64,000 nucleotides of DNA from Streptosporangium pseudovulgare (GTDB lineage: Bacteria > Actinomycetota > Actinomycetes > Streptosporangiales > Streptosporangiaceae), in the NCBI RefSeq assembly GCF_014648055.1, contig NZ_BMQJ01000019.1:1-64000 (forward strand). Reading direction: 5' to 3'. This document shows, one piece after another, positions 8,398-18,533 of this stretch. Positions within the stretch are counted from its first letter, which is position 1. Every line of letters begins with the position of its first letter. The translations under genes and the position numbers were made by a program. The notes beneath the pieces were generated by a model that had not been told where the DNA came from, did no database searches, and was given only the letters and a program-made list of their open reading frames with translations.

Positions 8398-9324
8398 TCA
8401 TTGCATTTGTGAAGCGCGGCGGTCAATGCCCGGCTCCGGCACGAGAGCTGCTCGCCTGAGCAGCCACTGCTCGACAGCCGCGCTCATCTTCCCGCCCGCC
8501 TCCAGCGCCGCCGCCTTGGCGGCGACCGGGTTGGTGCCCGCCGCCTGGCCGAGGATCACCCCGAGCACCAGGCGGCCCCGCACGCGGGAGGCCCACATCA
8601 GGTTGCCGCCCGCGGCGGTGCCGGAGCCGGTCTTGATGCCGATGACGTCGTGCCTGTTCAGCAGCGTGTTGGTGTTGGGCAGCTTTCTCGCGTCGCCGGG
8701 GACGGCGGTGTCCGCCTGCGCCACCACCTCGCGGAAGACCGGGTCGCGCATCGCCTCCTCGGCCAGCTTGAGCTGGTCGGCCGCGGTGCTGACGGTGCTG
8801 TCCTCGTTGCCGCTGGCACCCGTGTACCTGGTGTCGGACATGCCCAGACGGCGGGCGGTGGCGTTCATCCGCTCGACGAAGCGCTCCTGCGAACCCGCGT
8901 CCCAGCGGGCCAGGAGGCGGGCCACGTTGTTCCCCGACGGGACCATCATCAGCTCCAGCATGCGGCGCAGCGGTATTCGCCGGCCCTCCCTGACCGGGAC
9001 GGTGGACTCCTGCGGCATGTAGGACTCGTCGGCGGCTGTGCGGTCCACCTTGATCAGCGGGCCGTCGTCGCCCGGCCGGAGCGGGTGGCGGCGCAGGATC
9101 ACGTAGGCGGTCATGACCTTCGTCACGCTGGCGATGGGCACCGGGTTCGGCTCGCCGCTGACGCCCAGGCCGCCCATGCCCTCCACCTCGACCGCCGCCT
9201 GGCCCTCGGACGGCCACGGCAGGGGCATGCCGGAAACGGCGCCGGAGACGGGCGGTACCGCTCCACAGCCGAACAGGGCGCTCGCCAGCAGGAGGAACAC
9301 CAAAGAACGTCGCATATCGGACAC
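8398..9324 (-). CDS. D-alanyl-D-alanine carboxypeptidase (S11-like) lipoprotein
   Basis: A 308-residue serine peptidase of the penicillin-binding S11 type with all three signatures: S66VTK69, S130GN and K231TG. The N-terminus is a lipoprotein signal (RRSLVFLLLASALFGC, lipid cysteine C20), so it should be anchored outside the membrane and trim the terminal D-Ala of peptidoglycan stem peptides. A second in-frame ATG three codons in could be the true start. It lies downstream of an envelope-sensing two-component system in the same direction, which fits a cell-wall role. Confidence 0.88.
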   Translation of the reverse strand: MSDMRRSLVFLLLASALFGCGAVPPVSGAVSGMPLPWPSEGQAAVEVEGMGGLGVSGEPNPVPIASVTKVMTAYVILRRHPLRPGDDGPLIKVDRTAADESYMPQESTVPVREGRRIPLRRMLELMMVPSGNNVARLLARWDAGSQERFVERMNATARRLGMSDTRYTGASGNEDSTVSTAADQLKLAEEAMRDPVFREVVAQADTAVPGDARKLPNTNTLLNRHDVIGIKTGSGTAAGGNLMWASRVRGRLVLGVILGQAAGTNPVAAKAAALEAGGKMSAAVEQWLLRRAALVPEPGIDRRASQMQ

Positions 9325-9396
9325 AGTGGGCCACCCATGTGTCCGTCCGGCCGTGGCCGTGTCTCCACCCGCGCTTGGTTGAGCATCACCTGCGTA

Positions 9397-10665
9397 TCAG
9401 CCCGATGGCTGACGGGGGAGGCGGAGGGCGGCGACGGCTCCGTCGGGGGCGTTGGCCAGGGTCAGATCGGCGCCTATGACATGGGCCTGCCCCAGCGCGA
9501 TCGTCAGCCCGAGGCCATGGCCGCGGCCACGTTCGGCGGCACCCGTGCGGAAGCGTTTCGGGCCGTCGGCGAGGAGCTCCGGAGGGAAGCCCGGCCCTCG
9601 GTCGCGGACCTCGATCACGTGGTCCCGGACCGTGATCTCCACGGGGGGCGCACCGTGGCGGTGGGCGTTGAGCACGAGGTTGGCGAGGATCCGGTCCAGA
9701 CGGCGCGGGTCCGTCTCGGCCACCGGATTCCCCGAAGCCAGCACCCGCACCTCGACCCCCACCCGGGCCGCGGACTCCTCGGCCAACTCGGCCAGCGGCA
9801 CCCGTACCCGTTCGGCGACCTCGGCGCCCGCGTCGAGCCTGGAGACCTCCAGCAGGTCCTCCACCAGCGAGCGCAGCACCCGCACCTGGCCGCGTACCAG
9901 ATCGGTCGTCTCGCCCTCCTCCAGCAGTTCGACCACGGCGACCAGGCCCATCAGCGGGGTGCGCAGGTCATGGGCGACATCGGCGGTGAACCGCTGTTCG
10001 GCCAGCAGCCGGTGCTGCAGGCTCGCCGCCATGGAGTCCACGGCGGCGGAGATGTCGGCGATCTCGTCACGCCCGCCCCAGCGCGCCAGGCTGCCGCCCC
10101 GACGCGGGGGAGCCGGGGCGACGCGGGCGTCCAGGTCGCCGTTCGCGATCCTGCGGGCGGTGCGGGCGACCCGCCGCAGCCGCCGGTTGGCCGGCTCGGC
10201 CAGGAACACCGAGATCGGCACCACCACGACGAGCGCGGTCAGCGCGGCCCGGACCATGGCCCGGTCGAGGGCACGCAGCCGGATCATGTCGGACCCCACC
10301 TCCATCGTGGAGGTGGCCACGAGTCCTCCGTCCACCCGTTGCGCCGCCCACATCCACGGCTGGTCGGGCCTCCGGTCGTCGTACCAGGTGGCGGGCGACT
10401 CCACGGCCAGCCGTTCGCGTAGGGGCGAGGGCAGCTCATCCGGTCTCTTGATCGATTCGGTCCACGGGGCAGGCCCCTCGGGGGGAGTGCCCGCGCGGTA
10501 CTCCTTGGCGACCATCGCGGCCCACTCCAGCGCCCGGTCTTCACCCTGCCGTATCGTGCGCTCAAGCGTCGTGCGGTGGACCAGGACCCCGACCACGGCC
10601 GCGACCGCGCAGCAGGCCAGTGTGATCAGCGCCGCCACCTTCCACCGCAGCGAGCCCACCATCAT
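9397..10665 (-). CDS. sensor histidine kinase
   Basis: A 422-residue membrane kinase. A TM helix (about 9-28) and a second (about 138-156) flank an extracytoplasmic sensor domain of about 110 residues. A HAMP-like linker follows, then the dimerisation helix with phospho-acceptor H232 (AHDLRTP), an N-box (NLVLNAHRHG) and glycine-rich ATP lid (DRGPGF, GHGLGL). The start overlaps the end of the response-regulator gene by 4 bp. Given the upstream ABC/adaptor genes, it probably senses envelope stress or an antimicrobial. Confidence 0.92.
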   Translation of the reverse strand: MMVGSLRWKVAALITLACCAVAAVVGVLVHRTTLERTIRQGEDRALEWAAMVAKEYRAGTPPEGPAPWTESIKRPDELPSPLRERLAVESPATWYDDRRPDQPWMWAAQRVDGGLVATSTMEVGSDMIRLRALDRAMVRAALTALVVVVPISVFLAEPANRRLRRVARTARRIANGDLDARVAPAPPRRGGSLARWGGRDEIADISAAVDSMAASLQHRLLAEQRFTADVAHDLRTPLMGLVAVVELLEEGETTDLVRGQVRVLRSLVEDLLEVSRLDAGAEVAERVRVPLAELAEESAARVGVEVRVLASGNPVAETDPRRLDRILANLVLNAHRHGAPPVEITVRDHVIEVRDRGPGFPPELLADGPKRFRTGAAERGRGHGLGLTIALGQAHVIGADLTLANAPDGAVAALRLPRQPSG

Positions 10666-11360
10666 GACGTGCGCAACTTGTAGCCGAACCCGCGCACCGT
10701 CTCGATCCGGTCCGTGCCGATCTTCTTGCGCAGCCGCTGCACGCAGAGGTCGACGACGCGGCTGTCGCCGTCCCAGCCGTAGTCCCAGACGGTGCGCAGC
10801 AGCGTGGCACGTTCCAGCACGATGCCGGGGTGGGCGGCGAACTCCAGCAGCAGCCGCAGCTCGGTCGGGGTCAGCTCGACGCGTTGCCCGGCCCGCCGTA
10901 CCTCCAGCGCGCCGGTGTCGATGCTCAGCTCGCCGAAGTCCAGTACGGCGAACGCGACGGCCTGCCCCGCCGTGGGTTCGGCGGGCACCGGCCGGGCGAA
11001 GGCGGCCCTGCGCAGCAGTGACCGGATCCTGGCCACCAGCACCGACAGGTCGACCGGTTTGACCACGTAGTCGTCGGCGCCGCCCTCCAGTCCTGCGACG
11101 ACGTCCAGTCCGTCACCGCGGGCCGACATCATGAGGATCGGCACCTGACTGGTCTCCCGGATCCTGCGGCACAGGCTGATGCCGTCCAGGCCGGGCAGCA
11201 TCACATCCAGCAGCAGGAGGTCGTGGCCGCCCGCCTGGGCCGCCTCCAGGCCGCTCAGCCCGTCAGCGGCGGTGGCGGTTCGGAAGCCGTAGCGTTCCAG
11301 GGCCAGGCTGACCGACGCGCGAATCACCGCGTCGTCCTCGACGAGCAGCAGAGATGTCAT
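10662..11360 (-). CDS. OmpR-family response regulator
   Basis: A 232-residue regulator. The receiver domain (LLVEDDAVIRAS start, phospho-acceptor Asp in LLLDVMLPGLDG, lysine in DYVVKPVD) is joined to a winged-helix DNA-binding domain (ELTPTELRLLLEFAAHPG, SRVVDLCVQRLRKKIG). It lies 15 bp after the permease gene and overlaps the kinase gene, so transporter and two-component system probably share one transcript and form a feedback loop. Confidence 0.93.
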   Translation of the reverse strand: MTSLLLVEDDAVIRASVSLALERYGFRTATAADGLSGLEAAQAGGHDLLLLDVMLPGLDGISLCRRIRETSQVPILMMSARGDGLDVVAGLEGGADDYVVKPVDLSVLVARIRSLLRRAAFARPVPAEPTAGQAVAFAVLDFGELSIDTGALEVRRAGQRVELTPTELRLLLEFAAHPGIVLERATLLRTVWDYGWDGDSRVVDLCVQRLRKKIGTDRIETVRGFGYKLRTS

Positions 11361-11375
11361 GAAAATGCACCATAT

Positions 11376-12551
11376 CTACCGAAGTGCGTTGACAGGTTCC
11401 ATGCGAGCGGCACGCAGGGCCGGGTACAGACCCGCGAGCAGCCCGACGACGGCACCGGCGGCAGGCGCCATGACGGCCAGCCGTACATCCAGGACCGGGG
11501 TCCACTGCTTGGCGGCGCAGACCGCGACGACCACGACGATCCCCACGGAAGCGCCGACGATGCCGCCGGTCAGCCCGGTGAGGGTGGACTCCAGCAGGAA
11601 CTGTGCGGCGATGTGGCGGCGGGCGGCGCCCAGGGCGCGGCGCAGGCCGATCTCGGCGATGCGCTCCATCACGGTCACCAGGGTGACATTGGCGATGCCG
11701 ACCGCGCCGACGACCAGGGAGACCAGCCCGAGGATCAGGAAGAGGGCGTTGACGTCGCCCTCCACCGCATCGCGCGCCCTGGTGGGGCTGGACGGCGAGA
11801 TGACCTGGAGGAGGGCCTCGTTGCCGGGGCTGAGCGCGGCCGGCGCCTGCTCGGCGATCAGTTCGGCGGCGCCGAGGCCGGTGTTGACCAGGACCCGGGT
11901 CACGGTGCTCAGGCCGTAGCGCCTGCCGACGGCCGGCGGCAGCATGACGGCGCTCGCAAGGCTCTTTTCGCGTTTCAGGTCATCGAGCACACCGATGACG
12001 GTGTACGCCTGGGTCCCGATGAAGACGGCCGGAGCCCGTTCCAGCCGGGTGATGCCCAGCATGTCGGCCGCGTGCCGGCCCAGCACGACGACCTTGTCCC
12101 CGCGGGCGATGTGCCCGGCGTCGAAGTAACGGCCCTCGACCATCCTGCCTTTGACCGCGGCCGGCAGACCGGGGCCGCTGGCGACCACCGTGAGAGTCTG
12201 GTCGGTGACCCGGGTGGGGTCCACCATGTCGTTGGAACGGACGCTGAGGTTGGCGCTCTGGTCCGACTCGGCGAGGGCGGCGGCGGAGACCACCCCGCGC
12301 AGCCGGGTCACCCGGCCGACATCGGCCCAGTCGACCAAGGGGAACGGGTTCTCCGGGACTTCGACCGTGACGGAGGTGGCGGTCAGCTCGTCGAAACGGC
12401 CGACGATCTGGTTGCCCGCCGTCGCGGCGACGCCCAGGGTGACCACGAGGGTGGTGATGCCCAGCACGGTGCCCAGCGTGGTCAGCACCGAGCGCACCGG
12501 ACGGGCCAGCAGGCCCGCCATGGCCTCGTTCAGCAGGTCGCGCGGGTGCAC
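11376..12551 (-). CDS. MacB/FtsX-type ABC transporter permease
   Basis: A 391-residue permease. An N-terminal TM helix (PVRSVLTTLGTVLGITTLVV) is followed by a large extracytoplasmic MacB-type periplasmic domain and three C-terminal TM helices (from FLILGLVSLVVGAVGIANVT). The conserved EIGLRRALGA cytoplasmic segment is typical of FtsX-type permeases. GTG at 12551 follows GAGGAG by five bases and overlaps the end of the ATPase gene region; earlier in-frame sequence is antisense-like. With the ATPase and adaptor it should form a MacAB-like tripartite exporter or mechanotransmission complex. Confidence 0.9.
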   Translation of the reverse strand: MHPRDLLNEAMAGLLARPVRSVLTTLGTVLGITTLVVTLGVAATAGNQIVGRFDELTATSVTVEVPENPFPLVDWADVGRVTRLRGVVSAAALAESDQSANLSVRSNDMVDPTRVTDQTLTVVASGPGLPAAVKGRMVEGRYFDAGHIARGDKVVVLGRHAADMLGITRLERAPAVFIGTQAYTVIGVLDDLKREKSLASAVMLPPAVGRRYGLSTVTRVLVNTGLGAAELIAEQAPAALSPGNEALLQVISPSSPTRARDAVEGDVNALFLILGLVSLVVGAVGIANVTLVTVMERIAEIGLRRALGAARRHIAAQFLLESTLTGLTGGIVGASVGIVVVVAVCAAKQWTPVLDVRLAVMAPAAGAVVGLLAGLYPALRAARMEPVNALR

Positions 12552-12553
12552 AT

Positions 12554-13220
<667 letters not shown>

Positions 13221-13228
<8 letters not shown>

Positions 13229-14966
13229 TGTTGATCACCACCATGTCGCCCGGCTTGAGGTCGCCGGTCACCTCCACGGCTCCGTCGGCGGACAGGCCGG
13301 TGCGTACCTCGACCTCCTTCGTCTGGTCGGGCGCGGTCTCCACCTGCACCCGCGCTTTGCCGTCCGCGGCGGTGACGACCGCCGCGGCGGGGACCACGAG
13401 CACCTCCTGGTCGGTGGCTCCGATGGTGACGCGAACCGTGACGGGCGCGCCGGCGAGCTTCTTGAGGCCCTTCATCGAGGCAGGAGTGATCGTCACCGGC
13501 ACGGCGCCCTTCGCGTCGCGCCCGCCGAGGGAGGTCACCGTGCCGGTGACGATCTTTCCGGCCTCGGTTTCGATGCTCGCGTTCAGACCCGGTTTCAGCC
13601 GCTCGGCCTCAGCCACGTCCACCGAACCCGAGACCACGAAGGTGGAGCTGGTCACCGTGGCGATCGACGTGTCCACCAGCTCGCCCGCCCTGACGGTCGA
13701 CCTGTGCAGCCGGGCGGGCAGCCTGGGCAGGAAGACGACCTCTCCCGGCGGGACGATGGTGCCGTAGGTACGGGAGAACTCGGCCAGCAGCGCCCGCGCC
13801 GCGGCCAGGTCACTTTGGGCGTTGGCCACCTTCAGCTTGACGGGCGAGAGCTGCCTGGCCTGCCTGAGCGCCTGCTCGGCGGTGACGACGGCCTCGCGAG
13901 CCACCCGGACGTTCTTCGTCAGCTCGGTCAGCCGCCCGGCCCGCGCGGTCTCGGCCTCTTCCAGTACGCGCTCCAGGGCCGACCTGGCGGCGGCCAGATC
14001 GGCTCTGGCGTTGATGACCCGGAGTTCGAGCAGACGGGTGTCGGCAGGCGGCCCGGCCGTGGCACCCGCGGTGGGCTCTGTGGTGGGGCCGGGGCCGAGG
14101 GTGTGCGCGGGGGCCGGCGTCGCGGTGGGCGTCACGGTGGGCGTCACGGTGGCCTGGGCGAGCTCCTGCCGAGCCGCCAGCAGCTTCTCCTCGGCCGCCC
14201 GTACGGCGCTCTCGGCGGCCTCGACCTCGGCCTCGTCCTCGGTGGTGTGGTCCTGTGCCCGCGCGCTCCTCAGCGCCTGTTCGGCCTCCCTCAGATCCTG
14301 CCGGGCGTTGGCGAGCCTGACTTTCAGCGGGAGCACGTCCTTGCCCTGGTCGAGGGCCTTACGCTCGGTCGCGAGCACTTCCTGCGCGGTCCGCACGGCC
14401 CGGCGCAGGTCGTCGTGCCTCTGCCGCAGTTCCAAGGTGGGTTGCTGCGCCTCATAGCCCTTCTCGGCGTAGAAGCGGGAAACCGCGGCGGCGGTCGCCT
14501 GGTCGAACACGCCGGTCACGGGTGCGCGGTGGCCGAGCCTGCGCAGCGCCTTCTGCAACTGCCGGACATCGGCCCCCTTGGCGCCGAAGACGATGCTGCG
14601 GTGCATCGGCACCGTGCCGGAGAAGACGAACACCGGGCGCCCGTTCACCTCCATCATCACCGCGCCCTCCGCGAGGGTGCCCCGCCGGGGAGCACGGGTG
14701 GCGCGCTGAGCGGTTTCGCTGCCGCCCACCACCCCGGCCAGCGACACCGGATACGGCGAGCCGTACTCCAGCGTGCCGCTGACCACGACGGTGGCGACCA
14801 GTTCGCGCCGCTCGACCGCGACGGTGACCAGCGACGGTTCGGGCGGCTTGCGCGCCGCCGCCTCGTCGGCCGGGGAGCGCAGCAGGGTGCCCACCCCCCA
14901 GCCGGTTCCCGCGACCACCAGGATCACGGCCAGCACGAGCAGCAGCTTGCCACGAGGGGTACGCAT
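13221..14966 (-). CDS. periplasmic adaptor with peptidoglycan-binding domain (HlyD/MacA-like)
   Basis: A 581-residue protein. One TM helix (about 8-25) is followed by a beta-rich segment, a PG-binding domain (GADVRQLQKALRRLGH, TGVFDQATAAAVSRFYAEKGY), long coiled-coil helices rich in Ala/Arg/Glu broken by a Pro/Thr linker (about 285-325), and a C-terminal barrel domain (VFVVSGSVDVAEAERLKPG). This is the adaptor layout of the MacA type with an added wall-binding module, suited to a Gram-positive surface. The ATG overlaps the lipoprotein stop (ATGA); a much longer in-frame ORF upstream is antisense-like and rejected. Confidence 0.88.
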
Positions 14967-15751
14967 CACTGCTCTTGGAACCCGTACTTCACCCTGGCCT
15001 CGTTGGTGAGCCGCTTTTGCAGGGGGATGAAGGCGGCGTAGAAGTCCTTGCCGCACTCCAGGTCGACCAGCGCCGACCTGATCTCCTTGGCGAGGTACGG
15101 CCGGGCCGCCTCCGCCGTGACGGTGCCCGCCTTGCCGAGCCGGTCGGCCTGCCGGCCCCACACATCCATGCCGCGGGCGCTCAGCGCGAGCGGCTTCGCG
15201 GAGGTCACCCGCTCGCCTTCGGACTTCAGGCACTCGGCGAAGGGCGCGGCGAGCTCCAGGAGTTCGGAGTCGCCGTCGAGCTCCTTGTCGATGTTCTCGA
15301 TCTCCGTGCTCATCTGGTCCTGATAGTCGGCGACCGAGGTGACCTTCAGGCCGTTCACCTGCCGGAGGGCGGTCACCCGGCACTCGTTCAGGGTCTTGAG
15401 GTAGGCGTCCCGTTCGGCGCCGGAGAGGCTGTCGATCGTCGCCTGGTTGGCGTCCGGCGCCCGCGTCCCCGGCGGCTTCGGATAGACGATGGCGGAGAAG
15501 ACGCCGAAGCCGTTCTTGCTGCGGTCCGCCTTCATCGCCGCGTAGTCGGCGGGGTTCGCATCGGACTGCTTGGGCCGGCTGACCGAGGGGGTGTAGGAGA
15601 AACCCTTCTGCTTCATGCAGGTGGCGATGACGTTCTCCCGCTCGCGGGCCTTGTCCATCGAGGCGTTCCCACCGCCGGCCACGGGAACGGCGTTCGCACC
15701 GCACCCGGTCAGCACCGCGAGACCGAGCAGACAGCGCACCAGCACACGCAT
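14966..15751 (-). CDS. lipoprotein, first gene of the envelope operon
   Basis: A 261-residue protein with a lipobox (LLGLAVLTGC), otherwise helical and charged. Two Cys-containing segments (ATCMKQKGFSY and NECRVTALRQ, plus AECLKSEG and LECGKDF) could form disulfides outside the cell. AAGGAG lies six bases before the ATG at 15751. I do not recognise a family; the position at the head of the adaptor/ABC/two-component operon suggests a sensing or accessory subunit. Confidence 0.8.
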   Translation of the reverse strand: MRVLVRCLLGLAVLTGCGANAVPVAGGGNASMDKARERENVIATCMKQKGFSYTPSVSRPKQSDANPADYAAMKADRSKNGFGVFSAIVYPKPPGTRAPDANQATIDSLSGAERDAYLKTLNECRVTALRQVNGLKVTSVADYQDQMSTEIENIDKELDGDSELLELAAPFAECLKSEGERVTSAKPLALSARGMDVWGRQADRLGKAGTVTAEAARPYLAKEIRSALVDLECGKDFYAAFIPLQKRLTNEARVKYGFQEQ

Positions 15752-16119
15752 GGAGTACTCCTTCACCGTGACATGGGGAACCACGCCGCCCCTCGCGGCG
15801 CCGTGGCCACCTTGGCGGCCGTTTTCCTCCACTCGGTGTTGGCCGGGTATCCATACGCGCTCACCCGTGTATCCGCCGGGTATCAACGCCCGTTGCCGCG
15901 ATCTCCGAGAAGACGTGCGCTCACCTGTCCGGCCCCGGTGGCCGATTCGATCAGGCGGCTGTTTCGATCAGGCGGCGAGTTCGAGTCGAGCGGGGTGGCC
16001 GGCGCGGGTCCGGTCCAGCGCGGTCGTGCGCCTGCCGTCTCAGGCCGGCCGGAGACGCCGCTTCGGCCGTCGCCGTGTGAGGCCGGTGCGCTGATGCGGC
16101 TCGGTTTCTCCGGTGATGC
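15752..16119. other. intergenic region with a 14-bp direct repeat
   Basis: This 368-bp stretch lies between the lipoprotein start and the MarR stop. I see no gene with a credible start. TTCGATCAGGCGGC occurs twice (15946-15959 and 15963-15976), 17 bp apart start to start, and could be a regulator site; no promoter is evident. Confidence 0.4.
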
Positions 16120-16584
16120 TCATGCGGGTTCTTCCAGCTTGCGGGCGATGTTCTCCAGGGCGGACAGGTCTGCGGGCGAGAGCCGGTCGATGACGTGGCG
16201 GCGGACCGATTCCAGGTGGATCGGGGCGGCGTCCTCGAGCGTTTCCAGGCCGTCCTCGGTGAGGACGAGATAACAGCCCCGGCCGTCGTCCGGGTCGGGT
16301 TCGCGCCGCACGAGACCGCGGGCCTCCATGCGGCTGGCGTGCCGCGACAGGCGGCTGCGCGACCAACCCATCTTGGCGGCCTGCTCGCGCAGCGTGCTGG
16401 CGCGGCCCGGGCGCTCGGAGAGCGTGCTGAGCACCTCGTAGTCGGGGTCGGACAGGCCGATCGCGGCCAGGTCGTGCGCGGTGCGCGACTGGATCGCGAT
16501 CATCATCCGGCGCAGGGCGCGCCAGGCGCGTTCCTCGTCCGCGTCGAGCCAGCGCACCGCCTCAGAGGACCATTTCTTTGACAT
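16120..16584 (-). CDS. MarR-family regulator
   Basis: A 154-residue winged-helix regulator: LSDPDYEVLSTLSERPGRAS, recognition-helix region MGWSRSRLSRHASRMEARGLV, and wing RREPDPDDGRGCYLVLT. It is divergent from the reductase/acetyltransferase fusion with only 30 bp between the likely start codons, across a long palindrome, so it probably represses both genes. The inducer is not evident. Confidence 0.9.
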   Translation of the reverse strand: MSKKWSSEAVRWLDADEERAWRALRRMMIAIQSRTAHDLAAIGLSDPDYEVLSTLSERPGRASTLREQAAKMGWSRSRLSRHASRMEARGLVRREPDPDDGRGCYLVLTEDGLETLEDAAPIHLESVRRHVIDRLSPADLSALENIARKLEEPA

Positions 16585-16621
16585 GTAAACAAGTTACCAG
16601 TTATGTTCGTTTCCATGTCAA
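16578..16621. promoter_or_regulatory. symmetrical divergent promoter/operator
   Basis: Inverted arms of 13 bp with one mismatch (16578-16590 and 16609-16621) each begin TTGACATG and can act as a -35 box, one per strand. Rightward: TTGACA 16578-16583, 18-bp spacer, TATGTT 16602-16607, which predicts a transcript starting near the ATG at 16615 (leaderless). The leftward -10 is weaker. Each -35 overlaps the other gene's start codon. Confidence 0.65.
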
Positions 16622-17721
16622 CGAAATCTGTGCGAGTCCTTGTCCTCGTGTGCAGCACCCGTCCCGGCGCTCTCGGCCCGGCGGTGGGCCGGTGGCTGAT
16701 CGACGCGATCGCGCCACGGGCCGCGGAACTGGGCGTGGATCTCCTGCCGGTGACCCTCGGTGACCTCGCCCTGCCGTTCCTCGACGAGGAGGACGAGCCG
16801 GCCTCCGGCGTTCACCGGCACGAGCACACCAAGCGGTGGAGCGCGATGGTGGACGCGGCGGACGGCTTCATCGCGGTCACCCCCGAGTACAACTACGGCA
16901 TGCCGGCGACGTTCAAGAACGCCCTCGACTACCTGGGCCGGGAATGGGCGTGGAAGCCGATGGGGTTCGTCAGCTACGGCAACACCTCGGCGGGCACCCG
17001 GTCGGTCCAGCACGCCAAGCAGGTGGTGACCACGCTGCGGCTGGTGCCGCTGGGTGCCACGGTCGCCCTGCGCATCGCCGACACGGTGGACAACGGGCGG
17101 CTCCGCCCGGACGCCGGCCGTGACAAGACCGCCATCGGGGTCCTGGACGAACTCGTCCGCCTCGCCCACGCCCTGCGGCCGATGCGCGAGCGAACCCGTT
17201 CGGGTTCGGGGGCGGTACCGCTGCCGGGGTCGTACGTGAGAGCGCTGACCCCGGACGACGCTCCAGAGGTTCTGGTGCTCCAGCGTTGCTGCTGGGTGGA
17301 GGAGGCACTGGCCAACGACACCCTGGCCATCCCCGCCCTGGAGGAGTCGCTGGAGCAGGTGCGCGCATGGCTGGCCACCTGGCAGGCCACGGGCCTGTGG
17401 CGGGACGGCCGGCTCCTGGGCATGGTGCGCACGCGCCGCGTGGAGGACGACTGGCACGTGGGCCGCCTCGGCGTCGTTCCCGATCTGCGCGGCCGGGGCG
17501 TGGGGCGCTGGCTGCTGCGCGAGGCCGAAGCCGCGGCCGACGCCGGCTGCCGCCGCATCGTGCTGTCCACCGGCGCCCGGAGCCGGCGCAACATCAGCCT
17601 TTACCGCGCCCAGGGTTACCGCGCGGAGTCGTCCGACGACGCGACGGCCTTCCTCACCAAGCCCGTGTCCGCGAATGCCGCCGTCGGGATTCCCGACGGA
17701 GAGCCGGCAGGGGCGGAATGA
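16615..17721 (+). CDS. NADPH-dependent FMN reductase fused to GNAT acetyltransferase
   Basis: A 368-residue two-domain protein. Residues 5-185 are a flavodoxin-like FMN reductase (LVLVCSTRPG, then TPEYNYGMPATFKNALDYL, the usual flavin/NADPH signature). Residues 205-345 are a GNAT N-acetyltransferase with acetyl-CoA motif RGRGVGRWLL and C-terminal SLYRAQGY. ATG at 16615 is chosen because a promoter places transcript start there; ATG at 16603 would lie in the -10. There is no stop or frameshift between the domains. It is paired with a MarR regulator, so a role in quinone, nitro-compound or drug detoxification is likely. Confidence 0.88.
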   Translation: MSTKSVRVLVLVCSTRPGALGPAVGRWLIDAIAPRAAELGVDLLPVTLGDLALPFLDEEDEPASGVHRHEHTKRWSAMVDAADGFIAVTPEYNYGMPATFKNALDYLGREWAWKPMGFVSYGNTSAGTRSVQHAKQVVTTLRLVPLGATVALRIADTVDNGRLRPDAGRDKTAIGVLDELVRLAHALRPMRERTRSGSGAVPLPGSYVRALTPDDAPEVLVLQRCCWVEEALANDTLAIPALEESLEQVRAWLATWQATGLWRDGRLLGMVRTRRVEDDWHVGRLGVVPDLRGRGVGRWLLREAEAAADAGCRRIVLSTGARSRRNISLYRAQGYRAESSDDATAFLTKPVSANAAVGIPDGEPAGAE

Positions 17722-17815
17722 CGGGACCGCTGCCCCCAGGCGAACCCCGCCAGGGCCGCGTTCGGCCACGTCGTCGCTGAGCCGACGTGGAACGTCCGGT
17801 GCCGCGGCCCTCGGC

Positions 17816-18412
17816 TCAGGCGCGTGGACCGGCGCCGTGCAGCAGGGTGTCGATGATGCGGGCGGCGAGGGCGTCCGGGTCGGCGCCGTCCGCGTCGCCG
17901 TGCAGGGACTCCCGGATGAGCGCGTAGTAGACCCGGCGCACCCAGTCGAGGTCGGCTGCTTCGTCGATGAGCTTGTCGGCTTGGGCCCGCTTCAGCACGG
18001 TGATGCAGCGGCCGGCGATGTCCCGCTGGAGGACGGCGGCCTCGCTGTCCGGGTCTGCCGGCAGCTCCAAGGCGAACGCCCAGGCGCTTTTGACCTGGAG
18101 CACGTTGGCTGTGATCCGGTGCATCGCCACCAGCGGCGGCGCGGTGTCCGGCCTGCCGTCCTCGACCGCCTGGGCGAGCTGGCGGGCCGCGGACGACGCC
18201 AGTGCCTCGATCAGCGCCTGCCGATTGGCGAACCGCCGGTGAATCGTCGTGCGGGCCACTCCCGCGGCTGCGGCGATCTGCTCCATGGAGGCACCGGGCT
18301 CTTCGACGAGCAGCCGCTCGGCCGCCTCCAGGATCGCGCGCACGCTGCGCTCCGCGTCCGCCCGCAACGATCGTGCCGCCGTCTCACCCATCACGCCTCC
18401 CCGCCAGACCAC
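17816..18412 (-). CDS. TetR-family regulator
   Basis: A 198-residue regulator. The N-terminal HTH is clear (RAILEAAERLLVEEPG, then AAAAGVARTTIHRRFANRQALIEAL) and the helical C-terminal domain would bind a ligand. It is divergent from the SDR/EamA pair with a 121-bp gap that should contain both promoters, so it probably represses them and itself. Confidence 0.92.
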   Translation of the reverse strand: MVWRGGVMGETAARSLRADAERSVRAILEAAERLLVEEPGASMEQIAAAAGVARTTIHRRFANRQALIEALASSAARQLAQAVEDGRPDTAPPLVAMHRITANVLQVKSAWAFALELPADPDSEAAVLQRDIAGRCITVLKRAQADKLIDEAADLDWVRRVYYALIRESLHGDADGADPDALAARIIDTLLHGAGPRA

Positions 18413-18533
18413 TCATCCAGAAACACAGTACATCCTTGATGCGCCCTAATCCTTATCTGAATCATACCTGTTGCAATTCGAGGAGTTGCTGATACATTCT
18501 CCCCTCAGTTGCTGTCGACCGAAGGAGAAACCC

